Source: Streptococcus oralis (GTDB taxonomy: Bacteria > Bacillota > Bacilli > Lactobacillales > Streptococcaceae). Taken from it: a stretch of DNA of 21,379 bases. The translations under genes and the position numbers were made by a program. The notes under the pieces are model-generated. The model was given only the letters and a program-made list of their open reading frames with translations. It searched no databases and had not been told where the DNA came from. The DNA is taken from positions 1-21,379 of the forward strand of contig CALHBZ010000037.1 in the NCBI GenBank assembly GCA_937930605.1. Reading direction: 5' to 3'. This document shows positions 1 to 8,847 of this stretch, in pieces; position 1 is the first letter of the stretch, and each line of letters begins with the position of its first letter.

Positions 1-31
1 TCGCTTGGGTTTCTGAGCGAGATGTTTTTTT
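1..31 (+). terminator. Terminator hairpin at the 3' end of a leader upstream of leuA, possibly a T-box attenuator
   Basis: TCGCT at 1-5 pairs with AGCGA at 16-20. GATG follows, then seven T residues (25-31). The window edge cuts the 5' arm, so a longer stem of the CATCTCGCT/AGCGAGATG type would fit but cannot be seen. A terminator only about 30 nt before an amino-acid biosynthesis gene suggests transcription attenuation. The TCTCGCT-like arm recalls the end of the T-box antiterminator sequence. T-box identity, and leucine specificity, are inference because the diagnostic upstream part is missing. Confidence 0.55.
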
Positions 32-60
32 AAAACCATATTTGGAAAAGGGGAATTCTT

Positions 61-1623
61 ATGCGTAAAGTTGAATTTTTTGATACAAGTCTTCGTGATG
101 GGGAACAAACACCTGGTGTTAACTTCTCAATCAAGGAAAAAGTTTCCATTGCAAGACAGCTGGAGAAATGGGGAATTTCTGTAATTGAAGCTGGTTTTCC
201 GGCTGCTAGTCCAGATTCATTTATAGCCGTTCAAGAAATTGCTAAAGCTATGAAAAAAACAGCAGTGACAGGATTAGCTCGTTCTGTAAAATCTGATATT
301 GATGCTTGTTATGAGGCGCTAAAGGATGCCAAGTATCCACAGATTCATGTCTTTATCGCTACCAGTCCGATTCACCGCAAGTATAAACTCAATAAGAGCA
401 AGGAAGAGATTTTAGAAGCTATTAAGGAGCATGTTTCTTATGCACGTTCTAAGTTTGAGGTTGTCGAGTTCTCTCCTGAAGATGCGACTAGAACAGAGTT
501 GGATTTCCTATTACAAGTTGTTCAAACAGCGGTCGATGCAGGTGCATCTTATATAAATATCCCTGACACAGTTGGCTTTACGACTCCAGAAGAGTTTGCA
601 CGCATCTTTGATCACTTGACTGAAAATATTAAATCAGATCATAAAGTTGTCTTTGGTGTCCACTGTCACGATGATCTCGGTATGGCAACTGCAAATACTT
701 TGACAGCGATTAAACACGGTGCTGGACGTGTCCAGGGAACTATTAATGGCATCGGTGAACGCGCAGGTAATGTTGCTCTTGAAGAAGTAGCTGTTGCTTT
801 GAAGATTCGTGAGGATTTCTTCAAAGCAACTAGTGATATTGTTTTGGATGAAACAATGAATACGTCAGAAATGGTTTCTCGCTTCTCTGGTATTCCAGTT
901 CCTAAAAACAAGGCCGTTGTTGGTGGTAATGCCTTCTCTCACGAGTCCGGTATCCATCAGGATGGTGTCCTTAAGAATCCATTGACTTACGAAATCATCA
1001 CACCTGAGCTGGTTGGCGTTAAGAGCAATTCACTACCGCTTGGCAAACTGTCTGGCCGCCATGCCTTTGTCGAAAAACTGAGAGAACTGGCCCTTGACTT
1101 TACAGAAGAGGACATCAAACCACTCTTTGCTAAGTTTAAGGCGCTGGCTGATAAGAAACAAGAAATCACAGATGCAGATATTCGTGCTCTGGTAGCTGGA
1201 ACCATGGTTGAAAATCCAGAAGGCTTCCACTTTGATGATTTACAACTGCAAACTCATGCAGATAATGACATAGAAGCACTCATTAGCCTAGCCAATATGG
1301 ATGGTGAGAAGGCTGAGTTTAATGCGACAGGACAAGGTTCTGTTGAAGCAATCTTCAACGCTATCGACAAGTTCTTCAATCAATCTGTTCGCTTGGTATC
1401 CTACACTATCGATGCGGTGACAGATGGGATTGATGCCCAGGCTCGGGTATTGGTGGCTGTTGAAAATAGAGATACAGAGACCATCTTTAATGCAGCAGGG
1501 ATTGATTTCGATGTCCTGAAGGCTTCAGCTATTGCCTACATCAATGCCAATACCTTTGTTCAAAAGGAGAATGCTGGTGAGATGGGACGAAGCGTTTCCT
1601 ATCGCGATCTGCCTAACGTGTAA
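61..1623 (+). CDS. leuA: 2-isopropylmalate synthase LeuA
   Basis: LeuA condenses acetyl-CoA with 2-ketoisovalerate, the committed step of leucine synthesis in the cytoplasm. The 520-residue protein has the usual bacterial length. The N-terminal TIM-barrel opens with the family motif DTSLRDGEQ (residues 8-16, catalytic R12 and metal ligand D13). The metal-binding HCHDD lies at 201-205 and GERAGN at 232-237 (N237). A linker and the C-terminal LeuA regulatory domain for leucine feedback follow, from about residue 390 to 515. The ATG has an AAAAGGGG Shine-Dalgarno-like run 7 nt upstream. It is the first gene of the leu operon, and an attenuator-like hairpin sits just before it, so expression probably responds to leucine or charged tRNA. 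The product assignment is firm. Confidence 0.97.
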   Translation: MRKVEFFDTSLRDGEQTPGVNFSIKEKVSIARQLEKWGISVIEAGFPAASPDSFIAVQEIAKAMKKTAVTGLARSVKSDIDACYEALKDAKYPQIHVFIATSPIHRKYKLNKSKEEILEAIKEHVSYARSKFEVVEFSPEDATRTELDFLLQVVQTAVDAGASYINIPDTVGFTTPEEFARIFDHLTENIKSDHKVVFGVHCHDDLGMATANTLTAIKHGAGRVQGTINGIGERAGNVALEEVAVALKIREDFFKATSDIVLDETMNTSEMVSRFSGIPVPKNKAVVGGNAFSHESGIHQDGVLKNPLTYEIITPELVGVKSNSLPLGKLSGRHAFVEKLRELALDFTEEDIKPLFAKFKALADKKQEITDADIRALVAGTMVENPEGFHFDDLQLQTHADNDIEALISLANMDGEKAEFNATGQGSVEAIFNAIDKFFNQSVRLVSYTIDAVTDGIDAQARVLVAVENRDTETIFNAAGIDFDVLKASAIAYINANTFVQKENAGEMGRSVSYRDLPNV

Positions 1624-1634
1624 AGGAGAAGGCT

Positions 1635-2672
1635 ATGACAAAGAAAATCGTAACTCTAGCAGGGGATGGAATCGGTCCAGAAATTATGGAAGCTGGTTTG
1701 GAAGTTCTGGAGGCCCTAGCTGAAAAAACAGGATTTGTCTATGAAATAGACAGACGCCCTTTTGGAGGTGCAGGTATTGATGCGGCAGGACATCCCTTAC
1801 CTGATGAAACCCTCAAGGCAAGTAGGGAAGCAGATGCAATTCTCCTAGCGGCTATCGGCAGTCCCCAGTATGATGGCGCAACGGTTCGGCCGGAACAAGG
1901 CTTACTGACTCTCCGTAAGGAACTCAATCTCTATGCCAATATTCGCCCCGTCAAGATTTTTGAGAGTCTCAAGCACTTATCACCTCTCAAACCAGAACGA
2001 ATTGCTGGTGTAGACTTTGTCGTGGTGCGTGAGTTGACAGGAGGGATTTACTTTGGGGATCATATTCTTGAAGAGCGAAAAGCGCGTGATATCAACGATT
2101 ACAGCCATGAGGAAGTGGAGCGAATTCTTCGCAAGGCCTTTGAAATCGCAAGAAGTCGGAGAAAAATCGTTACCAGCATCGATAAGCAAAATGTTCTAGC
2201 AACATCAAAACTCTGGCGCAGAGTAGCTGAGGAAGTCGCACAGGACTTCCCAGATGTAATCTTAGAGCATCAGCTAGTAGACTCAGCTGCTATGCTCATG
2301 ATTACCAATCCTGCTAAGTTTGATGTCATCGTGACGGAGAATCTTTTCGGAGATATTCTATCTGATGAATCAAGCGTTCTATCTGGCACACTTGGGGTCA
2401 TGCCGTCAGCCAGTCACTCTGAAAATGGACCAAGTCTCTATGAACCCATTCACGGTTCAGCGCCTGATATTGCAGGTCAAGGAATTGCCAATCCTATTTC
2501 CATGATTTTATCAGTGGCCATGATGCTGAGAGATAGCTTTGGACGTTTTGAAGATGCGGAGCGTATCGAACATGCAGTGGAAGCTAGTTTGGCAGCAGGT
2601 GTTTTAACAAGGGATATAGGAGGTCAGGCTTCGACCAAGGAAATGACGGAAGCTATTATTGCAAGGTTATGA
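1635..2672 (+). CDS. leuB: 3-isopropylmalate dehydrogenase LeuB
   Basis: LeuB oxidises and decarboxylates 3-isopropylmalate with NAD+ to give 2-ketoisocaproate. The 345 residues match the family length. Visible features are the N-terminal GDGIGPE nucleotide-fold start, the substrate arginine region YANIRP near residues 100-105, the VRELTGGIYFG segment with the catalytic tyrosine, the IDKQNVL lysine segment, and the metal-binding stretch NLFGDILSDESS with D240 and D244. Near the C-terminus, HGSAPDIAGQGIANP is the cofactor-binding loop. The ATG is 11 nt after leuA, with AAAGGAG just upstream. Its last codons overlap the next gene (ATGA), indicating translational coupling. Confidence 0.97.
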   Translation: MTKKIVTLAGDGIGPEIMEAGLEVLEALAEKTGFVYEIDRRPFGGAGIDAAGHPLPDETLKASREADAILLAAIGSPQYDGATVRPEQGLLTLRKELNLYANIRPVKIFESLKHLSPLKPERIAGVDFVVVRELTGGIYFGDHILEERKARDINDYSHEEVERILRKAFEIARSRRKIVTSIDKQNVLATSKLWRRVAEEVAQDFPDVILEHQLVDSAAMLMITNPAKFDVIVTENLFGDILSDESSVLSGTLGVMPSASHSENGPSLYEPIHGSAPDIAGQGIANPISMILSVAMMLRDSFGRFEDAERIEHAVEASLAAGVLTRDIGGQASTKEMTEAIIARL

Positions 2673-2938
2673 AGTTAGATGAAAAAATTACTCTAGTCCT
2701 TTTGATTTGGAATGTCATGGTTTTCTTGATTTATGGTATTGACAAATCAAAGGCAAGAAGAGGTGCTTGGCGCGTCCCAGAGAAAATCTTACTCATTTTA
2801 GCCCTTACTTGTGGTGGTTTTGGTGCCTGGTTGGCAGGAATCACCTTTCACCACAAGACTAGAAAATGGTATTTTAAAACAGTTTGGTTTCTCGGGATGG
2901 TAACCACACTAGTAGCCTTATATTATATTTGGAGGTAA
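2669..2938 (+). CDS. DUF1294 small membrane protein embedded in the leu operon
   Basis: An 89-residue protein with about three hydrophobic segments (roughly residues 8-24, 40-62 and 70-87), predicted to sit in the cytoplasmic membrane. The pattern GIDKSKA...WRVPE..LL..AL..GG..GA, then HHKTRKWYF, is that of DUF1294, a small conserved membrane family of unknown function. The start ATG overlaps the leuB stop in an ATGA, so translation is coupled. The leuC Shine-Dalgarno GGAGG (2931-2935) lies within the last codons of this gene, so reading it affects leuC initiation. Placement strictly between leuB and leuC suggests co-expression under leucine control, but no biochemical role can be read from the sequence. 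Confidence 0.85.
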   Translation: MKLDEKITLVLLIWNVMVFLIYGIDKSKARRGAWRVPEKILLILALTCGGFGAWLAGITFHHKTRKWYFKTVWFLGMVTTLVALYYIWR

Positions 2939-2941
2939 TGG

Positions 2942-4324
2942 ATGGCAGGAAAATCGATTTTTGATAAATTATGGGACCGTCATGTCATCACAGGAGAAGA
3001 AGGACAGCCTCAACTCATGTATGTAGATCAACACTATATTCATGAAGTGACCAGTCCCCAAGCTTTTCAAGGATTACGAGACGCAGGTCGCAGATTGAGA
3101 CGGCCAGACTTGACATTTGGAACCTTTGATCATAATGTTCCGACTGTCAATATCTACGATATTCGAGATGTGATTTCTAAGGCTCAAATTGATAAGCTTG
3201 CTGAAAATGTTGAGGAGTTTGGGATTGAACATGCGGCCCATGGTTCTGAAAAACAAGGAATCGTTCACATGGTTGGACCAGAAACTGGAAGAACTCAACC
3301 AGGAAAATTCATCGTCTGTGGAGATAGCCACACAGCTACTCACGGAGCTTTCGGAGCTATCGCCTTTGGGATTGGGACCAGTGAGGTCGAGCATGTTTTT
3401 GCTACTCAGACCCTCTGGCAGGTCAAACCCAAGAAAATGTTGGTAGAATTCACTGGAGTTCCTCAAAAAGGAGTTTATTCCAAGGATTTTATCCTCGCCT
3501 TGATTGCCAAGTACGGCGTTGCCTGTGGTGTTGGCTATGTGGTGGAATATCGTGGGGAAGCGATTGATGCTTTGACCATGGAAGAGCGAATGACCATCTG
3601 CAATATGTCCATCGAGTTTGGCTCTAAGATGGGAATTATGAATCCGGATCAGACCACCTATGACTATCTCAAGGGACGGGAATGTGTTCCAGAGGACTTT
3701 GAGGAGGCTGTTGCTGACTGGAAGACCCTTGTCAGTGATGAGGATGCTGTCTATGATAAGGTTATCCAGATGGATGTCTCAGACTTGGCTCCTATGGTGA
3801 CTTGGGGAACCAATCCTGCTATGGGTGTTGACTTTGACAGTAGCTTCCCAGAAATTAAGGATATGAATGATGAGCGAGCCTACAATTACATGAACTTGGA
3901 GCCTGGTCAAAAGCCAGCAGATATTGAACTAGGCTATATCTTTATCGGGTCTTGTACAAATGCTCGTCTCAGCGATTTACAACTGGCTGCGCGATTTGTC
4001 AAAGGGAAGAAAATTGCTCCTAACTTAACGGCTATCGTAGTCCCGGGCTCTCGTCCTGTGAAACGAGCTGCTGAGAAGTTGGGCTTGGACAAGGTTTTTC
4101 TGGATGCTGGTTTTGAGTGGAGAGATCCAGGTTGCTCCATGTGCCTAGGGATGAATCCTGACAAGGTACCTGATGGTGTCCACTGCGCCTCAACCAGCAA
4201 CCGCAACTTTGAAGACAGACAAGGTTTTGGTGCTAAGACCCATCTCTGCAGTCCAGCCATGGCAGCTGCGGCAGCTATCGCAGGGCGCTTCGTAGATGTT
4301 CGACAGATGCCAGAAGCCCAGTAA
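2942..4324 (+). CDS. leuC: 3-isopropylmalate dehydratase large subunit LeuC
   Basis: LeuC is the aconitase-family subunit carrying the 4Fe-4S cluster. With LeuD it isomerises 2- to 3-isopropylmalate. The 460-residue length is typical. The cluster cysteines are all present: C338 in GSCTNAR, and C398 and C401 in [11 protein letters not shown]. Other family markers are the DGEDSH-like [14 protein letters not shown] region and the C-terminal [18 protein letters not shown]. The start ATG at 2942 follows GGAGG with an optimal gap, 3 nt after the DUF1294 stop. LeuD starts 9 nt downstream, as expected for the two subunits of one enzyme. Confidence 0.97.
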   Translation: MAGKSIFDKLWDRHVITGEEGQPQLMYVDQHYIHEVTSPQAFQGLRDAGRRLRRPDLTFGTFDHNVPTVNIYDIRDVISKAQIDKLAENVEEFGIEHAAHGSEKQGIVHMVGPETGRTQPGKFIVCGDSHTATHGAFGAIAFGIGTSEVEHVFATQTLWQVKPKKMLVEFTGVPQKGVYSKDFILALIAKYGVACGVGYVVEYRGEAIDALTMEERMTICNMSIEFGSKMGIMNPDQTTYDYLKGRECVPEDFEEAVADWKTLVSDEDAVYDKVIQMDVSDLAPMVTWGTNPAMGVDFDSSFPEIKDMNDERAYNYMNLEPGQKPADIELGYIFIGSCTNARLSDLQLAARFVKGKKIAPNLTAIVVPGSRPVKRAAEKLGLDKVFLDAGFEWRDPGCSMCLGMNPDKVPDGVHCASTSNRNFEDRQGFGAKTHLCSPAMAAAAAIAGRFVDVRQMPEAQ

Positions 4325-4333
4325 GGAGAGGAT

Positions 4334-4927
4334 ATGGAGAAATTTACAGTTTATACGGGAACGACCGTTCCTCTTATGAATGATAACATTGACACCGACC
4401 AAATCCTTCCCAAGCAGTTTCTCAAGTTGATTGATAAAAAAGGCTTTGGTAAGTACCTTATGTACGCTTGGCGTTATCTGGACGACAAGTATACTGAGGA
4501 CCCAGACTTTGTCTTTAACCGACCAGAATACCGTAAAGCTAGTATTCTCATCTCAGGGGATAACTTTGGCGCAGGATCGTCCAGAGAACACGCAGCTTGG
4601 GCTCTAGCTGACTATGGTTTTAAAGTCGTGATTGCAGGGTCTTTTGGGGATATTCATTACAATAATGAACTCAATAATGGTATGTTGCCTATTGTTCAGC
4701 CTAGGGAGGTTAGAGAGAAACTAGCCCAGTTACAACCAAGCGATCAGGTAACTGTGGACTTGGAACAACAAAAAATCATCTCACCAGTCGGTGAATTCAC
4801 TTTTGAAATCGATAGCGAATGGAAACACAAGCTCTTAAATGGTTTGGATGATATCGGTATTACGTTGCAGTATGAAGACTTGATTGCTGCCTATGAAAAA
4901 CAACGTCCAGCCTACTGGCAGGATTAG
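4334..4927 (+). CDS. leuD: 3-isopropylmalate dehydratase small subunit LeuD
   Basis: LeuD is the swivelling small subunit that completes the isopropylmalate isomerase with LeuC. The 197 residues match the family. It starts with the usual [11 protein letters not shown] strand and the conserved [13 protein letters not shown] motif. It carries the diagnostic substrate-loop sequence [13 protein letters not shown] near residues 75-88, then the [20 protein letters not shown] segment. AAGGAGAGG precedes the ATG. It lies 9 nt after leuC and 25 nt before the YrdC-like gene. Confidence 0.96.
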   Translation: MEKFTVYTGTTVPLMNDNIDTDQILPKQFLKLIDKKGFGKYLMYAWRYLDDKYTEDPDFVFNRPEYRKASILISGDNFGAGSSREHAAWALADYGFKVVIAGSFGDIHYNNELNNGMLPIVQPREVREKLAQLQPSDQVTVDLEQQKIISPVGEFTFEIDSEWKHKLLNGLDDIGITLQYEDLIAAYEKQRPAYWQD

Positions 4928-4952
4928 AAAAAATAGAAAAGGAAATAGAACT

Positions 4953-5732
4953 ATGACAAAACACATTCAATGGAAGGGAACACTTTCACAAGAAGGCTAT
5001 GATATTTTAAAAGGTGAGGGCGGATGTATCGTTTGTCCTACCAAAGTTGGTTACATCATCATGACTAGCGATAAGGCAGGACTTGAACGTAAGTTTGAAG
5101 CCAAAGAGCGTAACCGTAACAAGCCAGGTGTTGTTCTCTGTGGTAGCATGGATGAGCTTCGCGCTTTGGCACAACTCAATCCAGAAATTGAAGCCTTCTA
5201 CCAAAAACATTGGGATGAAGATATTCTTCTTGGTTGTATCCTTCCTTGGAAACCAGAGGCCTTTGAAAAACTCAAAGCTTATGGTGATGGCCGTGAAGAA
5301 CTTATGACAGACGTTCGTGGTACTAGTTGTTTTGTCATCAAGTTTGGGAAAGCAGGAGAACAATTGGCTGCCAAACTTTGGGAAGAAGGAAAGATGGTCT
5401 ATGCTTCATCAGCTAACCCATCTGGAAAAGGTAACCGTGGTAAGGTAGAAGGTATCGGAGAACGAATCGAAGGGGCAGTGGACCTTGTCATTGAAGCAGA
5501 CGACTACGTGGCATCAATCCAGCCTGACAAAACGATTGAAACGCGCTACGAGCAAGGTGTGATGGTATCTATGGTTGATAAAGACGGAAAACTTATCCCA
5601 GAACAAGGAGGAGCACGTTCAACTTCACCAGCGCCAGTTGTGATCCGCAAAGGGCTTGACATTGATAAAATCATGATGCACTTAGCAGATACCTTTAACT
5701 CATGGGACTACCGTCAGGGTGAGTATTATTAA
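4953..5732 (+). CDS. YrdC/Sua5-domain protein, last gene of the leu operon
   Basis: A 259-residue protein of the Sua5/YciO/YrdC superfamily. Supporting segments are CPTKVGYIIMT near residues 27-37 (the position of the family's PTETVYGL), KERNRNKPGVVLC (the KxR-NKP nucleotide-binding element) and SSANPSGKGNRGKV (the SxAN.SG motif). Family members make threonylcarbamoyl-AMP for tRNA t6A modification. The PTK rather than PTE/PTD motif and the non-standard C-terminal tail suggest a divergent paralogue rather than the housekeeping enzyme. The ATG at 4953 is preferred over an in-frame ATG inside leuD (4884) because AAAAGGAAA lies just upstream of it. A terminator follows. A link to leucine metabolism is positional only. 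Confidence 0.75.
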   Translation: MTKHIQWKGTLSQEGYDILKGEGGCIVCPTKVGYIIMTSDKAGLERKFEAKERNRNKPGVVLCGSMDELRALAQLNPEIEAFYQKHWDEDILLGCILPWKPEAFEKLKAYGDGREELMTDVRGTSCFVIKFGKAGEQLAAKLWEEGKMVYASSANPSGKGNRGKVEGIGERIEGAVDLVIEADDYVASIQPDKTIETRYEQGVMVSMVDKDGKLIPEQGGARSTSPAPVVIRKGLDIDKIMMHLADTFNSWDYRQGEYY

Positions 5733-5735
5733 GAT

Positions 5736-5790
5736 AAAAAGAGTCTAGTGTTATGAGGTAATAAAGCTCTCTACACTGGGCTTTTTCTTT
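5736..5790 (+). terminator. Rho-independent terminator of the leu operon
   Basis: AAAAAG, then TCTAGTGT (5736-5751), pairs with ACACTGGG and CTTTTTC (5772-5786) across a roughly 20-nt loop. There is a two-base bulge and G-U pairs in the middle. The 3' arm runs into CTTTTTCTTT. It lies 4 nt after the YrdC-like stop codon and separates the leu operon from mcrBC. Confidence 0.75.
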
Positions 5791-5844
5791 AGAAATTCTT
5801 TTCTTTTTCTATAGGATATGATATTCTATATATGAAATAGGGTT

Positions 5845-5875
5845 TTGAAATATTAAATACTAACTAGCCTATAAT
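5845..5875 (+). promoter_or_regulatory. Probable mcrBC promoter
   Basis: A perfect TATAAT -10 box at 5870-5875 has a TTGAAA -35-like hexamer at 5845-5850, with a 19-bp spacer that is longer than ideal. It follows the upstream terminator and lies 19 nt before the mcrB ATG, so mcrBC is probably its own transcription unit. Confidence 0.5.
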
Positions 5876-5894
5876 ATGAAAATGGAGTTACAAA

Positions 5895-7523
5895 ATGGAA
5901 GAAAAATTAAATTATTGGATGATAGTTGCAGGAGGAGGTGGAAAAGTTTGGTCTTTATTTAAAGAAGAGAATATAGCTTGTATAGATTTTGATTCTAATT
6001 TATCTAATATTTTAGATTACAATAATCCTGAAGAATTGAAGCAAGGAAAGCAGAGAAATTTATTTATTTGGAAGTTTGCACATGACATAAAAATAAATGA
6101 TTATATAATAGCTACCTCAGGATTTAACAAAATTTTTGGTATTGGACAATGTGTGAAAACATATTACTTTGATGAAACAAAAACAGAGTTTAAACATTGT
6201 ATTGGTGTTAATTGGTTGAAAGTAGATGGTGGATGGGAATACCAAAGAAAAAAAGGTACAAGACAAACCATCAACTGGGATAGAAATTCAGAACGTATCA
6301 ATTTATATAAATCTATTCTAAATGGTACATACAGAAAAAATATAGAGAAAGTTGTTATGAATAAAAATATTAACGATTATTTAGATAAATTAAAAAAATC
6401 CAAAAACCTCATCCTCCGTGGTGCTCCTGGCACAGGAAAAACCTATCTTGCTAAAGAAATTGCGGCAGAGCTCACGGGTGGTAATGAAGAGCAAATCGGC
6501 TTTGTACAATTTCACCCTTCCTATGATTATACAGATTTTGTGGAAGGGTTGAGACCAGTATCAAATGGGGATGGAGCTATTGAGTTTAAATTACAAGATG
6601 GTATTTTTAAAGATTTTTGCCAGAAGGCTAAAGAAGCTCAGAAGACTGGAGGTCAAGATAATTTTGAAGAAACGTGGGCTAAGCTAACGGATTCTATCAA
6701 TGAAAAGCAAGGACAATATTTCTTCCCTCGTAGTTCGGTTCCAGCCAGTTTAAATAGTCAAGGGAATGTGAAGTTTGATTCTCCTGTTGCTACCAAAGAA
6801 AAAGTGTATCTTTTGTACAAGGGTGAAGATACTAATTTAAAGTACGAAACTTATCAAAAAATTGTTTTGGATCACATGAAAGAAAGTTATGGATTATGTG
6901 ATTATGTATCTCCAACAATTGACACAGATAAGAAATTCGTTTTCATCATTGATGAAATCAACCGTGGTGAGATTTCTAAGATTTTTGGGGAACTCTTTTT
7001 CTCTATTGACCCTGGCTATCGTGGTGAAAAGGGAAGTGTTTCTACCCAATATGCAAATCTACACGAAACTGATGAAAAATTTTATATCCCCGAAAATGTT
7101 TACCTCATCGGAACTATGAATGATATTGACCGTTCAGTAGATACCTTTGATTTTGCTATGCGTCGTCGTTTTCGTTTTGTTGAAGTTACTGCTGAAAGTC
7201 AAGTTGCTATGTTGGATAAAGAACTGGGTATCCATGCAGAAGAAGCAAAACTTCGTCTTAGAAACTTGAACGCTGCTATCGAAAACGTTCAGGAATTAAA
7301 CAGTCATTATCATATCGGTCCAAGTTATTTCCTTAAATTGAAGGATGTAGACTTTGACTATGAAATACTCTGGTCTGATTATATAAAACCCCTCCTAGAA
7401 GACTACTTGCGGGGTTCTTATGAAGAGTCTGAAACTCTGGCAACATTGAAAAAAGCATTTGATCTGACAAATAAAGAGCAAACAGTTCAGCAAGATACTG
7501 GTGATGATAATGCGGATAACTGA
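5895..7523 (+). CDS. mcrB: McrB-like AAA+ restriction NTPase with an N-terminal EVE/PUA-like domain
   Basis: This is the motor and recognition subunit of a McrBC-type (type IV) restriction system. McrB binds modified DNA and hydrolyses NTP to translocate and activate the McrC nuclease. The 542 residues divide in two. Residues 1-140 resemble an EVE/PUA-like modified-base reader (W..FA..I...DYIIA.SG....GIGQC..TYYFDE). From about 170 there is an AAA+ domain with Walker A GAPGTGKT (176-183), Walker B FIIDEINRGEIS (D353, E354), the McrB signature MNDIDR (408-413; MNTADR in E. coli) and the arginine-rich FAMRRRFRF. GGAG lies upstream of the ATG. The first ~450 bp are about 27% GC by hand count, against about 41% just after Walker A. 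GTP versus ATP preference cannot be read. Confidence 0.9.
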   Translation: MEEKLNYWMIVAGGGGKVWSLFKEENIACIDFDSNLSNILDYNNPEELKQGKQRNLFIWKFAHDIKINDYIIATSGFNKIFGIGQCVKTYYFDETKTEFKHCIGVNWLKVDGGWEYQRKKGTRQTINWDRNSERINLYKSILNGTYRKNIEKVVMNKNINDYLDKLKKSKNLILRGAPGTGKTYLAKEIAAELTGGNEEQIGFVQFHPSYDYTDFVEGLRPVSNGDGAIEFKLQDGIFKDFCQKAKEAQKTGGQDNFEETWAKLTDSINEKQGQYFFPRSSVPASLNSQGNVKFDSPVATKEKVYLLYKGEDTNLKYETYQKIVLDHMKESYGLCDYVSPTIDTDKKFVFIIDEINRGEISKIFGELFFSIDPGYRGEKGSVSTQYANLHETDEKFYIPENVYLIGTMNDIDRSVDTFDFAMRRRFRFVEVTAESQVAMLDKELGIHAEEAKLRLRNLNAAIENVQELNSHYHIGPSYFLKLKDVDFDYEILWSDYIKPLLEDYLRGSYEESETLATLKKAFDLTNKEQTVQQDTGDDNADN

Positions 7524-8814
7524 TAATCAGAATAGAATTACTAAAGAAGATTTTGTCGCAGAATATCCCAAACTAAGTCAAGCTCTTCTTGATAGAACAC
7601 TGGATAACCTTTCTAGAGAGGATAATATCTTTATTTTTCCAAATGATTTGACTCATACTCCTGATTTAGAGAAGGACCAAAAGATTTTTGAAACTGTCAA
7701 TCAGGAAATTAAGACTGGAAATGTGATTGGTTTTCTGGGGTGTGGTCAGGAAAGATTGACGATTTCCTCTCGTTTTTCTGATGAAAGTAACGACCATTTT
7801 TTGCATTATCTTTTACAAAAGGTTCTTCATATCAATCTCACTAGTTTAGATGTAGCTTTGTCGCGTGAAGATAAGCTCTATCAACTTTTGATGTACCTCT
7901 TTCCCAAATATCTGCATGCTGCTCTCCGAAAAGGTCTTTATAAGGAATACCAGCGATTTTTCCATAACGATAGTCATGTAAAGGGTGTACTAGATGTTGG
8001 AAATCATCTGAAAAAAAATCTCCCTTTTACGGGAAATATTGCCTATACCACTAGAGAGTTCACCTATGATAATCCACTCATGCAGTTGATTCGGCATACG
8101 ATTGAGTACATAAAGACTCAAAAAAGTTTTGGAGCACTACTCGATAGTAATCGTGAAAATATGGCAGAAATCGTGCGAGTAACTCCAGCTTATAAACTCG
8201 CTGATCGTGCTAAGATTATCAGAATGAATAAACCGAAACCCATCCGACACGCCTACTTCAGAGAGTACAGAAAGTTACAGGAACTCTGCTTGATGATTCT
8301 GAGTAGAGAAAAGCATGGTCTTGGCCCTCAATCTCAAAGGGTACATGGTATTCTCTTTGATGTTGCCTGGCTTTGGGAAGAGTATGTTCATACCTTGTTG
8401 CCAAAAGGTTTCATTCATCCACGAAATAAAGATAAGACGAACGGAATTTCAGTATTTTCTGTTGGGAAACGAAAAGTATATCCAGATTTTTATGACAGAG
8501 AACGAAAGATTGTTCTAGATGCAAAATATAAAAAACTGGAGTTTACTGAAAAGGGAATTAACCGTGAGGACTTATTCCAGCTGATTTCCTATTCTTATAT
8601 TTTAGAAGCTGAGAAGGCTGGTCTTGTTTTTCCGAGCAAGGACAAGGTTGTTGATAATGAGATAGGAAAGCTAGCAGGTTATGGAGCTTTGTTGAAGAAA
8701 TTATCTATACAAATTCCTCAAAAGGCTTCATCTTATAGTGAATTTTGTGAAATGATGGAAAACTCCGCAGAAATGTTTAAAGCAATTATTGATGAGGAAG
8801 TTGGGAGAAATTAA
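7510..8814 (+). CDS. mcrC: McrC-like PD-(D/E)XK restriction endonuclease subunit
   Basis: McrC is the nuclease partner of McrB. Counted from the ATG at 7510 the protein has 434 residues. The C-terminal PD-(D/E)XK site is visible as YPDFYD...IVLDAKYK, with D326, D337 and K339, matching the D...D-x-K arrangement of E. coli McrC. The N-terminal part, including the DEKxQxxFETxN-like and RFSDES segments, is the variable McrB-contact region. The reading frame overlaps the end of mcrB by 14 nt. GTG 7501 and ATG 7504 are equally open alternatives, and none has a clear Shine-Dalgarno, so translation probably depends on coupling to mcrB. No methyltransferase gene is adjacent, which favours a type IV system over a LlaJI-like modification-restriction system. 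Confidence 0.88.
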   Translation: MRITDNQNRITKEDFVAEYPKLSQALLDRTLDNLSREDNIFIFPNDLTHTPDLEKDQKIFETVNQEIKTGNVIGFLGCGQERLTISSRFSDESNDHFLHYLLQKVLHINLTSLDVALSREDKLYQLLMYLFPKYLHAALRKGLYKEYQRFFHNDSHVKGVLDVGNHLKKNLPFTGNIAYTTREFTYDNPLMQLIRHTIEYIKTQKSFGALLDSNRENMAEIVRVTPAYKLADRAKIIRMNKPKPIRHAYFREYRKLQELCLMILSREKHGLGPQSQRVHGILFDVAWLWEEYVHTLLPKGFIHPRNKDKTNGISVFSVGKRKVYPDFYDRERKIVLDAKYKKLEFTEKGINREDLFQLISYSYILEAEKAGLVFPSKDKVVDNEIGKLAGYGALLKKLSIQIPQKASSYSEFCEMMENSAEMFKAIIDEEVGRN

Positions 8815-8847
8815 TCTCACCGCTTCCTTTTGATATTTATACAAGTA

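Noticed and set aside
3074..3466. 130-codon open frame on the minus strand inside leuC
   Set aside because: It is antisense to a fully conserved leuC segment, has no ribosome binding site, and its translation shows no family pattern. The other minus-strand frames within leu, smc, ribF and speA are rejected for the same reason.
6889..7119. 76-codon plus-strand frame within mcrB
   Set aside because: It overlaps the Walker B and MNDIDR region of mcrB in another frame, with no initiation signals.
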